Positions 8,900 through 17,073 of a stretch of 64,000 bases of DNA are shown in pieces. A model generated the notes under the pieces. That model saw nothing but the letters and a program-made list of their open reading frames with translations, had not been told where the DNA came from and made no database searches. Each line of letters opens with the position of its first letter. Positions within the stretch are counted from its first letter, which is position 1. This DNA is from Tranquillimonas rosea (GTDB taxonomy: Bacteria > Pseudomonadota > Alphaproteobacteria > Rhodobacterales > Rhodobacteraceae): assembly GCF_900111315.1 (NCBI RefSeq), contig NZ_FOGU01000007.1, positions 171,501-235,500 on the forward strand, read 5' to 3'. A program made the translations under genes and the position numbers.

Positions 8900-9322
8900 A
8901 TGGACATCAAGCTGGACGCCGCCGCGCTCGAGGCGTTCCTGCGGGCGGAGTTTCCGCAGGTCGCGGGCGAGTATACCGTCGACCGGCTCACCGAGGACGG
9001 GCTGGTGCTTCGGATGGACGTGGCCGAGCGGCATCTCAGGCCGGGGGGCACCGTGTCGGGGCCGGCGATGTTCTCGCTCGCCGACGTGGCGCTGTATCTC
9101 GCCATCCTGTCGCGGATCGGGCCGCAGGCGCTGGCCGTGACCACCAATTGCGCCATAGACTTCATGCGCAAGCCGGCGGCCGAGGGGTCGATGACGGCCG
9201 AGGCGCGGCTGTTGAAACTGGGCCGCGTGCTGGCGGTGGGCGATGTACTGCTGCGCTCGGACGGGCAGGCGGCGCCGGTGGCGCGGGCCAGCCTGACCTA
9301 CTCGATCCCGCCGGCGGCCTAG
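8900..9322 (+). CDS. PaaI-family hotdog thioesterase
   Basis: A 140-residue single hotdog domain with the PaaI signature 'GGTVSGPAMFSLADVALYLAI' region and 'NCAIDFMRKP'. Such enzymes hydrolyse acyl- or aryl-CoA thioesters in the cytoplasm. The ATG at 8900 is preceded by GGAGACGGG. Its stop overlaps the convergent dsbB stop by four bases. Confidence 0.85.
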   Translation: MDIKLDAAALEAFLRAEFPQVAGEYTVDRLTEDGLVLRMDVAERHLRPGGTVSGPAMFSLADVALYLAILSRIGPQALAVTTNCAIDFMRKPAAEGSMTAEARLLKLGRVLAVGDVLLRSDGQAAPVARASLTYSIPPAA

Positions 9323-9786
9323 CGGCTGGCGCGGCGCAGCGCCAGCACCCAGACCATTACCAGCAGGGCCGAGAGGATCGCGTTCCAGCTGGCCATCGAC
9401 AGGCCGGCGAACGCCCACGCGACCTCGTCGCACATGATCACACCCGACGCGCCCTCGGTCGACAACAAATCGGCCCCGGACATGCCCGACAATCCGCCAC
9501 CATCGCCGGTGCACGAGGTGGGGCCTTCCCACCAGCCGCGCTCGACCCCGGTGTGATAGACGCCGAACAGGGACGTGGTCGCGGCGGCCAGACCGCCCAG
9601 ACCGGCCACCCATCGGGCCGGCACGAACGTGCCGACGAGTCCCAGCAGGATCGCCGCGGCATGGGGCCAGCGCTGCCACAGGCACAGCTTGCACGGCGGA
9701 TAACCCAGCGCCTGGAACACGAACGCACCGCCGAGCAAGAGCGCGGAGCCAAGCGCGGCAAGCTGGATCAGGCGTTTGGCGGTCAT
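9319..9786 (-). CDS. dsbB: Disulfide bond formation protein DsbB
   Basis: Inner-membrane quinone reductase that re-oxidises DsbA. The 155 residues have four hydrophobic spans, the first redox pair 'PPCKLC' with the following 'LWQRWPH' typical of DsbB, and a second periplasmic pair around 'TSCTGDGG' and 'IMCDE'. It starts inside the stop of the upstream YqaA-like gene (ATGA overlap), so the two are co-translated. Confidence 0.92.
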   Translation of the reverse strand: MTAKRLIQLAALGSALLLGGAFVFQALGYPPCKLCLWQRWPHAAAILLGLVGTFVPARWVAGLGGLAAATTSLFGVYHTGVERGWWEGPTSCTGDGGGLSGMSGADLLSTEGASGVIMCDEVAWAFAGLSMASWNAILSALLVMVWVLALRRASR

Positions 9787-10361
9787 ACGTACCTCACGAC
9801 GGCGACGCCGCCGACCAGCAGCGCGATGAACACGGTAAAGACGAGTCCCAGCCGCCTCTCGATGAACTCGCGGATCGGCGGGCCGAACCTCCACAGAAGC
9901 GCGGCAACGATGAAGAAGCGCAGCCCGCGGGCGATGATGCTCGACAGCACGAAGATCGGCAGCGACAGCCCCGTCGTGCCCGACAGGATGGTGATGACCT
10001 TGAACGGGAACGGCGTCACCCCGGCGATCAGCACCGCCCAGGCGCCCCAGGCGTTGTAGCGGACCGCGAACTCGTCGAAATAGGCGTCCTTGCCGTAGAA
10101 CTCCAGCACCGGCCGCCCGACGCTCTCGTACAGCGCGGCGCCGATCCAGTACCCGAAGAGCCCGCCCAGCACCGAAGCGACCGTGGTGATCAGCGCGATC
10201 CGCCAGGCCTTGTGCGGCGCGGCCAGGATCATCGGGATCATCAGCACGTCGGGCGGAATCGGAAAGACCGAGGACTCGATGAACGAGACGGCGGCAAGCA
10301 CCCATAAGGCGTGCGGATGGTCCGCCAGCGTCAAGGTCCAGTCGTAGAGCCTGCGGATCAT
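9783..10361 (-). CDS. YqaA-family membrane protein (SNARE-associated/DedA-like)
   Basis: A 192-residue integral membrane protein of the VTT/DedA-like superfamily: 'FIESSVFPIPPDVLM' and 'GVTPFPFKVITILSG' are the two conserved re-entrant segments. Relatives take part in lipid scrambling or small-solute transport. I start at ATG 10361 (MIRRLYDW); 15 extra codons upstream look non-coding. Pairing with dsbB is common in Rhodobacterales. Confidence 0.87.
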   Translation of the reverse strand: MIRRLYDWTLTLADHPHALWVLAAVSFIESSVFPIPPDVLMIPMILAAPHKAWRIALITTVASVLGGLFGYWIGAALYESVGRPVLEFYGKDAYFDEFAVRYNAWGAWAVLIAGVTPFPFKVITILSGTTGLSLPIFVLSSIIARGLRFFIVAALLWRFGPPIREFIERRLGLVFTVFIALLVGGVAVVRYV

Positions 10362-10487
10362 GTATGCCGTCCCGTGTACGTTCGGTGCACCCCCGGTGCA
10401 CGCCATGCATCACGCCCCCGACGGCCCGTCAAGCCGCGCTTTCCCTCTTTTCCCCTCCGCCCGGAGCCGCTAAACGAGGCGCCACAG

Positions 10488-10573
10488 GCCCGAGTGGCGG
10501 AATGGTAGACGCAGGGGATTCAAAATCCCCCGGTGGCAACATCGTGTCGGTTCGAGTCCGACCTCGGGCACCA
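10488..10573 (+). tRNA. tRNA-Leu (CAA), CCA encoded
   Basis: Acceptor stem GCCCGAG pairs with CTCGGGC; the anticodon loop TTCAAAA gives anticodon CAA (reads UUG). A class II variable arm is present, the T arm is GGTTCGAGTCC, and the discriminator A is followed by genomic CCA at 10571-10573. An integrase gene lies 79 bases downstream pointing back at it, so its 3' end is the likely attachment site of the following element. Confidence 0.96.
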
Positions 10574-10652
10574 ATGATATCAATGGCTTGCAGGGTGCGC
10601 AGCGGTTCTCCGCTGCTCGGTCGCGTCGGGACTCCCACAGACGACTCCCACA

Positions 10653-11747
10653 TCAGTGTTCGGCACGCCTTTTTTGCGCGGAACGAGAGAGCTTCTTCCT
10701 GTCCGCCTCTCTCCGATACTTGGCGACCGTTTGAAGGCTCTGACCGGTCACAGCCTGGATCTCGGAGTCTGAGCAGCCAGCCTCGGCAAGTTCGACACAT
10801 GCGCGTTTACGTAGGCCATGCAGGGAATAGCGCGTGATGTCATCGTCGTTCTCGTTGGCCCGATCTGAAAGCGACGCGCGCCATGCCCTGAATGCTTTCT
10901 CAACATCATCATAAGAGAGATGTTCGAGTTCGTTTTTCGCAAGAACATGACGCTTGCCGGGGGGCAGGTTTTCGATGAGGACACGCAGTCTCTCAGGACA
11001 GTAGATATCGAAGGTGGAATCACCTTTTTCGTCTACCACAGTGATCCATTCGTCTTGCAGGGCAGAGCGCGGCGTCTGGATTGCCGCTGAGGGTCGCTGC
11101 CCTGTTCCTTGGATCAATTCTGCGGCTATTCTCACGTCATCGGGAGCGAATTCCACTTCTTCGAGGAGCCAATTGGGCCATGTCGGAAATTCGCGTTGGG
11201 GGCCGTATTTTTCTATTCCTCGCGTTGGGTTCTCACCGAGATTCCAGTCGAGGGTGTCGTTCGCGTAGTTCCAGAGAATGGAAACGACTTGCAGCATCCA
11301 ATCAGCAGCGCGAGGGGTCGCCGACATCGCATTGTGCTTCTTCCTTATTGCCGCCTTCGAAGTGGAACTCATCCTTTTTTCTGCGTTCTTTTCGAGAATT
11401 TTATTGAACTCTCGACTGTAGGATTTCTTCGTTCCAGAAGATAGGTTCATCTGCTTTTTGGCGTCCCCCTGCCATTCGCGGATGCACTCACCCCAAGTGT
11501 GTTTTATAGGCTTGCGTTGCGCTGGATGCCTTCCGGCCTCTGCCGCCCAGTATTCTGTATCCAGTTTCTCGAGATCTCCCTGCCAGTCCAGCTTGATGCT
11601 TCGCTCCTTTCTTTTGCCGGAACTGTCGGTCCACGTAACTCGATGGTAGGGCACCCATCCACTACCGTTGCGGGGCCATACCCATTTAAGGCGCTCGCGT
11701 TTGATTTTGGGCTTTTTGGGTTTCTTTTTATTCGAAGTCGTCGTCAT
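10653..11747 (-). CDS. int: Tyrosine site-specific integrase
   Basis: A 364-residue phage/ICE-type integrase. It has a lysine-rich N-terminus, a SAM-like core-binding domain in the middle, and a C-terminal catalytic domain with 'GTGQRPSAA' (first Arg), 'LHGLRKRA' (HxxR) and the nucleophile in 'TVAKYRREA'. The usual second-block histidine is replaced by Gln in 'TGQSLQTV'. Base composition is clearly lower in GC than the flanking chromosome, a sign of transfer. It points towards tRNA-Leu, the standard layout at an attachment end. The 5' end overlaps an AlpA-like gene by 20 bases. Confidence 0.92.
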   Translation of the reverse strand: MTTTSNKKKPKKPKIKRERLKWVWPRNGSGWVPYHRVTWTDSSGKRKERSIKLDWQGDLEKLDTEYWAAEAGRHPAQRKPIKHTWGECIREWQGDAKKQMNLSSGTKKSYSREFNKILEKNAEKRMSSTSKAAIRKKHNAMSATPRAADWMLQVVSILWNYANDTLDWNLGENPTRGIEKYGPQREFPTWPNWLLEEVEFAPDDVRIAAELIQGTGQRPSAAIQTPRSALQDEWITVVDEKGDSTFDIYCPERLRVLIENLPPGKRHVLAKNELEHLSYDDVEKAFRAWRASLSDRANENDDDITRYSLHGLRKRACVELAEAGCSDSEIQAVTGQSLQTVAKYRREADRKKLSRSAQKRRAEH

Positions 11748-11940
11748 CTTCTGGCGTTCTTTCGTTACCGTTCAAAATCGCCTCCAGATCCGCCACACGC
11801 CAACGAGACACTCCGCCGATCTTGCACGGGGGAGGCAGAGCGCCACTCCCGACGAGCCGACGAAACTGCGCCGCCGTCATGTCGAGCATGACGGCCGCAG
11901 TTCCTTCCTTGACGGCGATCGGTCGGTGGTGGGCAGGCAT
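11728..11940 (-). CDS. AlpA-like excisionase / MerR-type helix-turn-helix protein
   Basis: A 70-residue protein with the short winged-helix pattern 'MLDMTAAQFRRLVGSGALPPPCKIGGVSRWRVADLEAI', typical of AlpA or Xis proteins that bend DNA for excision and regulate int. The ATG at 11940 has a GGAG site eight bases upstream; an earlier ATG at 11982 lacks one. It overlaps int, so the two are probably one transcript. Confidence 0.8.
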   Translation of the reverse strand: MPAHHRPIAVKEGTAAVMLDMTAAQFRRLVGSGALPPPCKIGGVSRWRVADLEAILNGNERTPEDDDDFE

Positions 11941-12381
11941 TCTGAAGCTCCAAGCCTTGGAGATCAGGAGATCGGATCGCATCGCGGGGATCGGAAATGA
12001 TGCGACGTCGACCGTGCGAGCGAGCGAATCCGAGACCGATGGCAGCGCCTCCGCCGAGTGTCGCAGTGGTCCACCAGGCCGGTGAGGACTGCGCGAAAGA
12101 TGTCGACCATCTGCCGGTCGCCACTCAGGCAGCTCTACATCCTTGGGAAGGATGAGGTTGGTTCGTTGCGAGGGTCCCGGAAAATCCGTCAGTCGGTGGG
12201 CTGATCTTGCGGTGGATGGGGGCATGCGCCCACTGGCGCTGTGCCGTTTTTCGTCAAGGGCGTGCCGATGGGGCAGCAGTCGGAGCGGGTCCGGCACGCC
12301 TGCCCGCGGTGATCCAGCCGCGGGCGTGGGTCTTGCGACCCTCAAGCTGACGGCGCCCGAGGGGGCGGGCGCCGTCTCTTC
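11941..12381. other. Intergenic region with a strong hairpin
   Basis: No convincing gene in 440 bases. Near its right end is a perfect 11-base inverted repeat (12349-12359 with 12366-12376, six-base loop), just beyond the stop of the small-protein operon read leftward, so it is probably that operon's transcription end, although no U run follows. Confidence 0.5.
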
Positions 12382-12849
12382 TCAGCTCTCGATCAACGCG
12401 CCGGTTTCTCTTACTGCGCGGGCGGCCGAGAGAGTCGCGAGGATGATGTCGGCGAGCAGCGCCAGCTCAGCCGCCGAGTTCGCGAGTTCGCGGGCCTCGG
12501 ATTCGCGGTGAACGGCTTCGTAGCCACCCCGCACGTGATTGTCGTCGCCCTGCCAGTAGACGTGTGTTCCAGCGTCGATTTGCTGGGCGAGAATGTCGCT
12601 GAACGTCTCGAGGTCGCGAAGGGCTTCCTCCTCCAGCACCGTCCCGCGCTCTATGCGTCGCGCAAGGCTGGCGGCGAAGCTCCTCTTGGCGGCAGGCAGA
12701 AGTGGGATGACGACGTCGTGGAGTTCGTCTGCCACGATATGCGCTTGCATGAGCGCAAGAGCCGCGAGCCGAGCAACGAGGTCCGGGGTCATCTCGGCCC
12801 CTTCAACCAAGTCCGAAAGGCGGGGCAGGGTGCGGAGTTGTTCTCTCAT
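12382..12849 (-). CDS. Unknown 155-residue helical protein (element cargo)
   Basis: Almost entirely alpha-helical, rich in Ala, Leu and Glu, with no membrane segment, no cysteines and no motif I recognise. Its only unusual stretch is 'THVYWQGDDNHVRGGYEAV'. The ATG at 12849 overlaps the stop of the upstream gene by four bases, so the two are translationally coupled and probably made in fixed ratio. It ends before a strong hairpin. Possible partners in a complex; function unknown. Confidence 0.6.
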   Translation of the reverse strand: MREQLRTLPRLSDLVEGAEMTPDLVARLAALALMQAHIVADELHDVVIPLLPAAKRSFAASLARRIERGTVLEEEALRDLETFSDILAQQIDAGTHVYWQGDDNHVRGGYEAVHRESEARELANSAAELALLADIILATLSAARAVRETGALIES

Positions 12850-13256
12850 GCCGCCGCCCTCCGACCGCTGCATTCGTCGACGGCGTCTGCCTCGCGGTAG
12901 GTATCGAGCAAATCGCTCAATTGATCGGCCAGCAGACAGATCTCCTCGACGCAGGTGCTGGAGGGATCGATCGCCGCGAACAGCTCGGCCTCGATGCTGG
13001 ATGGGTCATGGACGTGATCGAGCCTCAGCAGCTCGAGAAGTTCGTCGAGTGCCCGCATCGTCCGCCGCGACGGCTTCGCGGGCTGCGCCAGCCCGTCGAG
13101 GACGATATGAGCGATCCGGAGGCCGGCGCTGCCACCAAGTAGGCCTGCCGAGTCGAGCAGCGCGTCCTGGCATGCGCCGGAGAACGACCGCAGCTCGCCG
13201 AGCGGGGTCGAAGGAACGACGCCGAAAGCAGTGACGTCTGGAGTGGTGTCGAACAT
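12846..13256 (-). CDS. Unknown 136-residue protein, first of a coupled pair
   Basis: Starts at an ATG with GGGAGA just upstream. The protein is helical with several leucine-rich amphipathic stretches ('TMRALDELLELLRL', 'EEICLLADQLSDLLD') and resembles its downstream neighbour in composition, hinting that the two could be paralogous or form a heteromer. A perfect 14-base palindrome sits 51 bases upstream of the start. No recognised domain. Confidence 0.6.
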   Translation of the reverse strand: MFDTTPDVTAFGVVPSTPLGELRSFSGACQDALLDSAGLLGGSAGLRIAHIVLDGLAQPAKPSRRTMRALDELLELLRLDHVHDPSSIEAELFAAIDPSSTCVEEICLLADQLSDLLDTYREADAVDECSGRRAAA

Positions 13257-13306
13257 GGTATCTCCCGGGTTCGGGGGTTTCCGGATCGATGTCCGGGTCA
13301 AGGTTG

Positions 13307-13320
13307 GGTGTTCGAACACC
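13307..13320. promoter_or_regulatory. Perfect 14-base palindrome, candidate operator
   Basis: GGTGTTCGAACACC reads the same on both strands, about 50 bases before the start of the 136-residue gene. Size and position suit a dimeric repressor site controlling the coupled pair. No candidate repressor is assigned. Confidence 0.45.
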
Positions 13321-13478
13321 TTTGATTTCGTTTGGAGCGCTCCGGTGCGTCCCTCGGCGGCGGCTTTCACGAAGAAGAGCCGATCCCGAGGGATGCCGCT
13401 GGGCGAGCCATCACTGTCCTTATCTTCCCCTGCCGGCCGTCGAAGGGAGGGGCAGCTTGCCGCCAGGTCCCTCGACAG

Positions 13479-13763
13479 TCAGTCAGATCGGAAATGACCG
13501 AGGACGCTGACAGTCGAAGCGTCACTTGAAGCGGCGTTGGATGCGACCGCCATTGCAAGAAGGTCCATGCGCTCGTGCGCGGACATGCCTTCCACGACCT
13601 CGAGAAGGCGGACCAGGGTCATCGCGAAGAACCCGGCGACCTCGTCGGCGCTGCCGGGTTCCGTCGGCACGGTCGACCAGAGGTGCGCTCCGCCGAGCCA
13701 GGCCTCCAGTTCTCGGGTCTCGAGGTTCGAAACGATGCTGACGCCTCTTCTGCCATTATGCAT
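13479..13763 (-). CDS. Unknown 94-residue protein (element cargo)
   Basis: Helical small protein. The ATG at 13763 is preceded by a very good GGGAGGAA site at ideal spacing, which supports real translation. Contains 'ETRELEAWLGGAHLWSTV' and 'MTLVRLLEVVEGMSAHERMD'. No family recognised. It lies 222 bases before the coupled pair on the same strand and may share their transcript. Confidence 0.55.
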   Translation of the reverse strand: MHNGRRGVSIVSNLETRELEAWLGGAHLWSTVPTEPGSADEVAGFFAMTLVRLLEVVEGMSAHERMDLLAMAVASNAASSDASTVSVLGHFRSD

Positions 13764-14418
13764 CTCGCTGATTCCTCCCTGACCATTGTTTCTGCGAGGC
13801 GACCATCGGATGTGCTGCCCGCCCGCTGACCGAGAGGAGCACAGGTGTTGGGTCGATGCTCTCCCGCGACCTCGGCGCGACGCGTCACTTCGCGCGCACC
13901 GCGACAGCTCCACCATCGCCAAGCCGTCCATGCCTCTCATGATCGTTCAGCCTTCCCTTCAGGCTCGGCGCTTATCCAGAGGCGTCGGATCTGAAGGGAG
14001 GGCTGTCGGCGACTGGCAGCGATCCATCCCCGCCGGAGGCTCTTGAATGATCGAGCGGCGGTGAAGTCGTCGGCTCAATGGGAGAGGTCGAGGAGAGGGC
14101 TGGCCCACTCCTCGCCGGGGCCGGGGAGGCCCGAGCAGGTGGGGTTCGGGGAGGAGTGCGGAACGACGCTCCCCGGGCCGCCGGAGGCGCAGGAGCGCGC
14201 GATGTGGGCTCCTGTCGGCCGTCCGCCCAGGACCGCCCGCCGCGCAGGCGCCCCGCCGGCGGCGCGGGGTCCCGGGGCAGCGCCCTGGGCGAAGGAGGAA
14301 ACTCGAACGCAGGCGCAGCCGCAGTGCGAGTTTCCTACTGAGTATCGAACCCGCCCCTTCAGGAGCGGACGCAGGTTCGAGGCGCGATCTCCCCACCGGA
14401 TGGTGAGGAGATAGGTCC
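13764..14418. other. Structured non-coding region upstream of the relaxase; candidate oriT
   Basis: About 650 bases without a convincing gene. The right third holds three nested inverted repeats: 14296-14305 with 14327-14336 (perfect ten bases, 21-base spacer), 14345-14351 with 14374-14380 (perfect seven), and 14387-14397 with 14402-14412 (ten of eleven). Inverted repeats immediately upstream of a MobV relaxase gene are where oriT is normally found. Which repeat flanks a nick site cannot be read from sequence. Confidence 0.5.
14387..14412 (+). promoter_or_regulatory. Hairpin covering the relaxase ribosome-binding site
   Basis: Eleven-base arms with a single mismatch and a four-base loop; the right arm contains the GAGGAG site that serves the ATG at 14419. 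Folding in the mRNA would hide the ribosome site, so relaxase translation is likely restrained until a protein or ribosome opens it. Confidence 0.5.
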
Positions 14419-16119
14419 ATGTCAGAGAAGAAGAAGCACCCGATCGTGTTCCGGTTCGCGAGCGTCTATCCTGCCGCGCTTGCGCGCATCGAGATGCATG
14501 CCAAGCGCAGTGGCGGCCCGCTCGAAAATATCGAGCTCCAGTTCATGCACCGCAACAAGGTCTATGTCGGCCCGACGTTCGCGGAAGAAATGCGGGCGGA
14601 GATCCGCGCGATGAAGCAGCAGAACTTCGACGAAGAGGTTGCGGCGTGTCGCGCTCGAAAGCGGAAGAAGGAGGCCGCGGCGCGCGAGGAGGCCGGGCTG
14701 ATCGATCCCTGGCATGGCAATTCTCAAGGTCCGATCCGCGAGGCGATCGTCACCGCCCACTGGGAGTATTTCGAGGCCGAAGACCGATCAGACCCCAACG
14801 ACCTGTTGACCACATACGGGGTCGACAAGAACGGCGAGGAGGTCGTGCACGTCCTGAGCAAGGCAAAGATCGAGGCGTTTGAGAAGGCGACCTTGGCGTT
14901 CTTCGATGAGTATTTCCCGGGGTCGGTGCGGCACCTGCGCATGGACCTCGACGAGGAGACACCGCATTTTCATGCGGTCATCTTCGAGACCGCCGAGAAG
15001 ACCAACAAGACGCGCGGAACGCAGCGGCTCATTCAACCATCGGCGCACCCGCTGCTGGCCGACTACGAATTGTTGCAGGACGTCGCCGGAGAGCACTACG
15101 CCTCGATCGGCCTCGCGCGCGGACAGAAGCGCGCACAGGAGGTGCGTGAGGCGAAGGAGTCCGAGCTTCCGCTGCCAGACGCTGTCCGTCATGTTTCGCC
15201 GCGCGAATATCGCAACGGGCGCGCCCGCGCGATCCGCGCGAAGGAGTTGGGCGTCAAGCAGCAGGAACGCGACCTGGACCTGCGTGAAGCGAACGTGTTC
15301 CTCGACGAGGTTACTGCCGATGCAAAACGCGCTGGAGCGGCAGCCGCCGAGCGAGAGGCTGCCGAGACGAAGGATGCGGCAGAGGTGCACCTGAAGCACG
15401 CCGTGGGAAAGATGGCCGAGGCCAATGCCTACGTGGATGCGGTGAGCGAGGGGCTGGAGGCGATCATCGGGCATGAAGTCGACTACGAACCGGCGGAACA
15501 AGACCGCCCCGAGCGCCTCGGAGATGGACCCAAGGCGCGGAACGGCGAGGAACAGGAAGGCCTCTGGTCGCGCATCCAGCCGGCCTACGAGCGCCTTGTC
15601 ACCTTTGCGAGACATGCGTTCCGGCTGAGGCATAGGGTATTTGCCGCCCGACGCTTGGAAGCCGACATCGCACGTCGCGCCAAGGCAATGGCCGAGGCGG
15701 AACGCGCCGCAGGCAGGCCCGTCGGAGTCGAGTTGTCCGCCGTGCTGGGGGCGACCGAGGAGCTCGCCTACGAGGTCGACGATTTCCCTGGAGCCTGGGC
15801 AATCCCGAAGAAATCCGATCACGAAGCGGTAGGGACGCGGCTCGACGAAATGTCCAACAAGGCCTTGCGAAGCTGCTACCTCGCCACCCGGGATGCGGCG
15901 GACATCTCTGAGGAGCAGCTGGAGGTGCACGATCCTTTCGATCGGGGCCGGCGCGTGTTGGAACTCGAGGCAGGACGGCGCGGGCTCAATCTCGAGACTG
16001 GCCGGCATGATCCGAAGTCTGCATCGGACCCGAAGAGGGCGACGCTGCACACGGATCAGGATACTCAGACGATCAAGGTCATGCGGCGGGACGACCAGCA
16101 ACAGCGCGTTCGACGCTGA
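14419..16119 (+). CDS. MobV-family (Pre/Mob) relaxase
   Basis: Nicks oriT and pilots the element's DNA in conjugative mobilization. In the 566 residues, 'RIEMHAKRSG' holds His27 in the H-x-x-R motif I, equivalent to the catalytic His of pMV158 MobM. The metal-binding motif III is 'DLDEETPHFH' (residues 176-185). The C-terminal two thirds are long charged coiled coils, probably for dimerisation or coupling. It is a different class from the relaxase at the left edge of the window. RBS GAGGAG lies in a hairpin. Followed by a convergent KfrA-like gene across a strong terminator. Confidence 0.85.
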   Translation: MSEKKKHPIVFRFASVYPAALARIEMHAKRSGGPLENIELQFMHRNKVYVGPTFAEEMRAEIRAMKQQNFDEEVAACRARKRKKEAAAREEAGLIDPWHGNSQGPIREAIVTAHWEYFEAEDRSDPNDLLTTYGVDKNGEEVVHVLSKAKIEAFEKATLAFFDEYFPGSVRHLRMDLDEETPHFHAVIFETAEKTNKTRGTQRLIQPSAHPLLADYELLQDVAGEHYASIGLARGQKRAQEVREAKESELPLPDAVRHVSPREYRNGRARAIRAKELGVKQQERDLDLREANVFLDEVTADAKRAGAAAAEREAAETKDAAEVHLKHAVGKMAEANAYVDAVSEGLEAIIGHEVDYEPAEQDRPERLGDGPKARNGEEQEGLWSRIQPAYERLVTFARHAFRLRHRVFAARRLEADIARRAKAMAEAERAAGRPVGVELSAVLGATEELAYEVDDFPGAWAIPKKSDHEAVGTRLDEMSNKALRSCYLATRDAADISEEQLEVHDPFDRGRRVLELEAGRRGLNLETGRHDPKSASDPKRATLHTDQDTQTIKVMRRDDQQQRVRR

Positions 16120-16200
16120 TCAATCGGGGCCGGGATGTATCGCATGAAGGACTGGAAGGCGTGCGCGGTCCGCACAAGAAGCTGAGTGTGGAAGAAGAGA

Positions 16201-16230
16201 AGAGCCGAGGCGAGTCCGCGCCTCGGCTCT
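16201..16230. terminator. Bidirectional terminator hairpin, relaxase / KfrA-like
   Basis: Perfect 12-base inverted repeat (16201-16212 with 16219-16230, six-base loop) exactly between two convergent genes. On the minus strand the stem is followed by a pyrimidine-rich run that includes U, suiting the KfrA-like gene. Confidence 0.75.
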
Positions 16231-16236
16231 GACTGC

Positions 16237-16926
16237 TCATGCCGCCTCGTCGTCGAGATCGCTGTCGTCTTCATGCTCTCGCTCAAGGGCGCCGTCCTCA
16301 GCGCGGCCGATATCGTCGGAAAGAGGAAGGCCCTCGTCGCCCGCTGGATCGTCGAAAAGTGGCATCTGGCGCGCATCCTCGGCGTCGGACGACGCCTTCT
16401 TGTCCCCCTTGGCCTCTGCCGGCGCGGCATCCTGGCGGCCGAGAAGTCGGCCTTCCAGGCCGGCGATGACGACTCGCAGATCGGCGATTTGCCCCTCGAG
16501 CTCCGCTTTCGCTGCCTCGGCCACCTGGGCCCGGGACGTCATCGACTCCAGCTCGTCCTCGACGGTGCCGACGTCCTTCTCCCATTCTTCCAACTGACTT
16601 CGGAGATCGGCCACCTCTTCTGCGTGCGCACGCCGGCTGGCCGCGGCCGCCTCATCAGCGGCGCGGAACGCGGCCTCCCAGAGCGCGGTCGTAAGTTCCG
16701 CGACCTCTTCGGGCATGTCTGGAACCGCGCTCTCCGCCTTGGCGCGCGCCTCCCTCTCGGCCTTGATCGCCTTGACGATCGGAGTGAGATCGCGGAACGA
16801 ACAAGGTCCGATCTGTTCGCGAACATTCGAGTTCGTGATGGGTTTGCCGAGCTTGTCGAGCTCGATCGCTGCCGCCTTGGCCTTCTTCTCGAGGGCGGCA
16901 TTCGTCTTCTGGGTTTTGGTCGCCAT
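16237..16926 (-). CDS. KfrA-like DNA-binding coiled-coil protein
   Basis: A 229-residue protein with the KfrA N-terminal DNA-binding domain at residues 10-60 ('AIELDKLGKPITNSNVREQIG'), a long alanine/glutamate coiled coil (about 75-165) and an acidic tail. KfrA proteins are autoregulated plasmid nucleoid/partition accessory factors. A near-perfect inverted repeat lies 18 bases upstream of the ATG, the expected place for self-repression. Here it probably stabilises or regulates the excised circular form of the element. Confidence 0.78.
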   Translation of the reverse strand: MATKTQKTNAALEKKAKAAAIELDKLGKPITNSNVREQIGPCSFRDLTPIVKAIKAEREARAKAESAVPDMPEEVAELTTALWEAAFRAADEAAAASRRAHAEEVADLRSQLEEWEKDVGTVEDELESMTSRAQVAEAAKAELEGQIADLRVVIAGLEGRLLGRQDAAPAEAKGDKKASSDAEDARQMPLFDDPAGDEGLPLSDDIGRAEDGALEREHEDDSDLDDEAA

Positions 16927-16943
16927 CTCCGGCTCCTACCTCT

Positions 16944-16974
16944 GGTAATGGTAAGCGCCGGTATTACCGTTACC
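16944..16974 (-). promoter_or_regulatory. Operator-like inverted repeat of the KfrA-like gene
   Basis: GGTAATGGTAA at 16944-16954 is mirrored by TTACCGTTACC at 16964-16974 (ten of eleven pairs, nine-base spacer). Each arm is itself a double GGTAA repeat, so two dimers could bind. Its place just upstream of the KfrA-like start suggests autoregulation. Confidence 0.6.
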
Positions 16975-17073
16975 CGCGCTACCACCCCGGCGGGGTGGCA
17001 GAAAGGAATTGGGTTCAAGTGCGAGGCGCGAAAAAGAAATCGGCATCGGCTGCAAGAATTCTTCTCTCGTAGG

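Noticed and set aside
14043..14414. 123-codon frame upstream of the MobV relaxase
   Set aside because: Composition unlike protein, no ribosome site, and it spans three inverted repeats that look like DNA or RNA structure.
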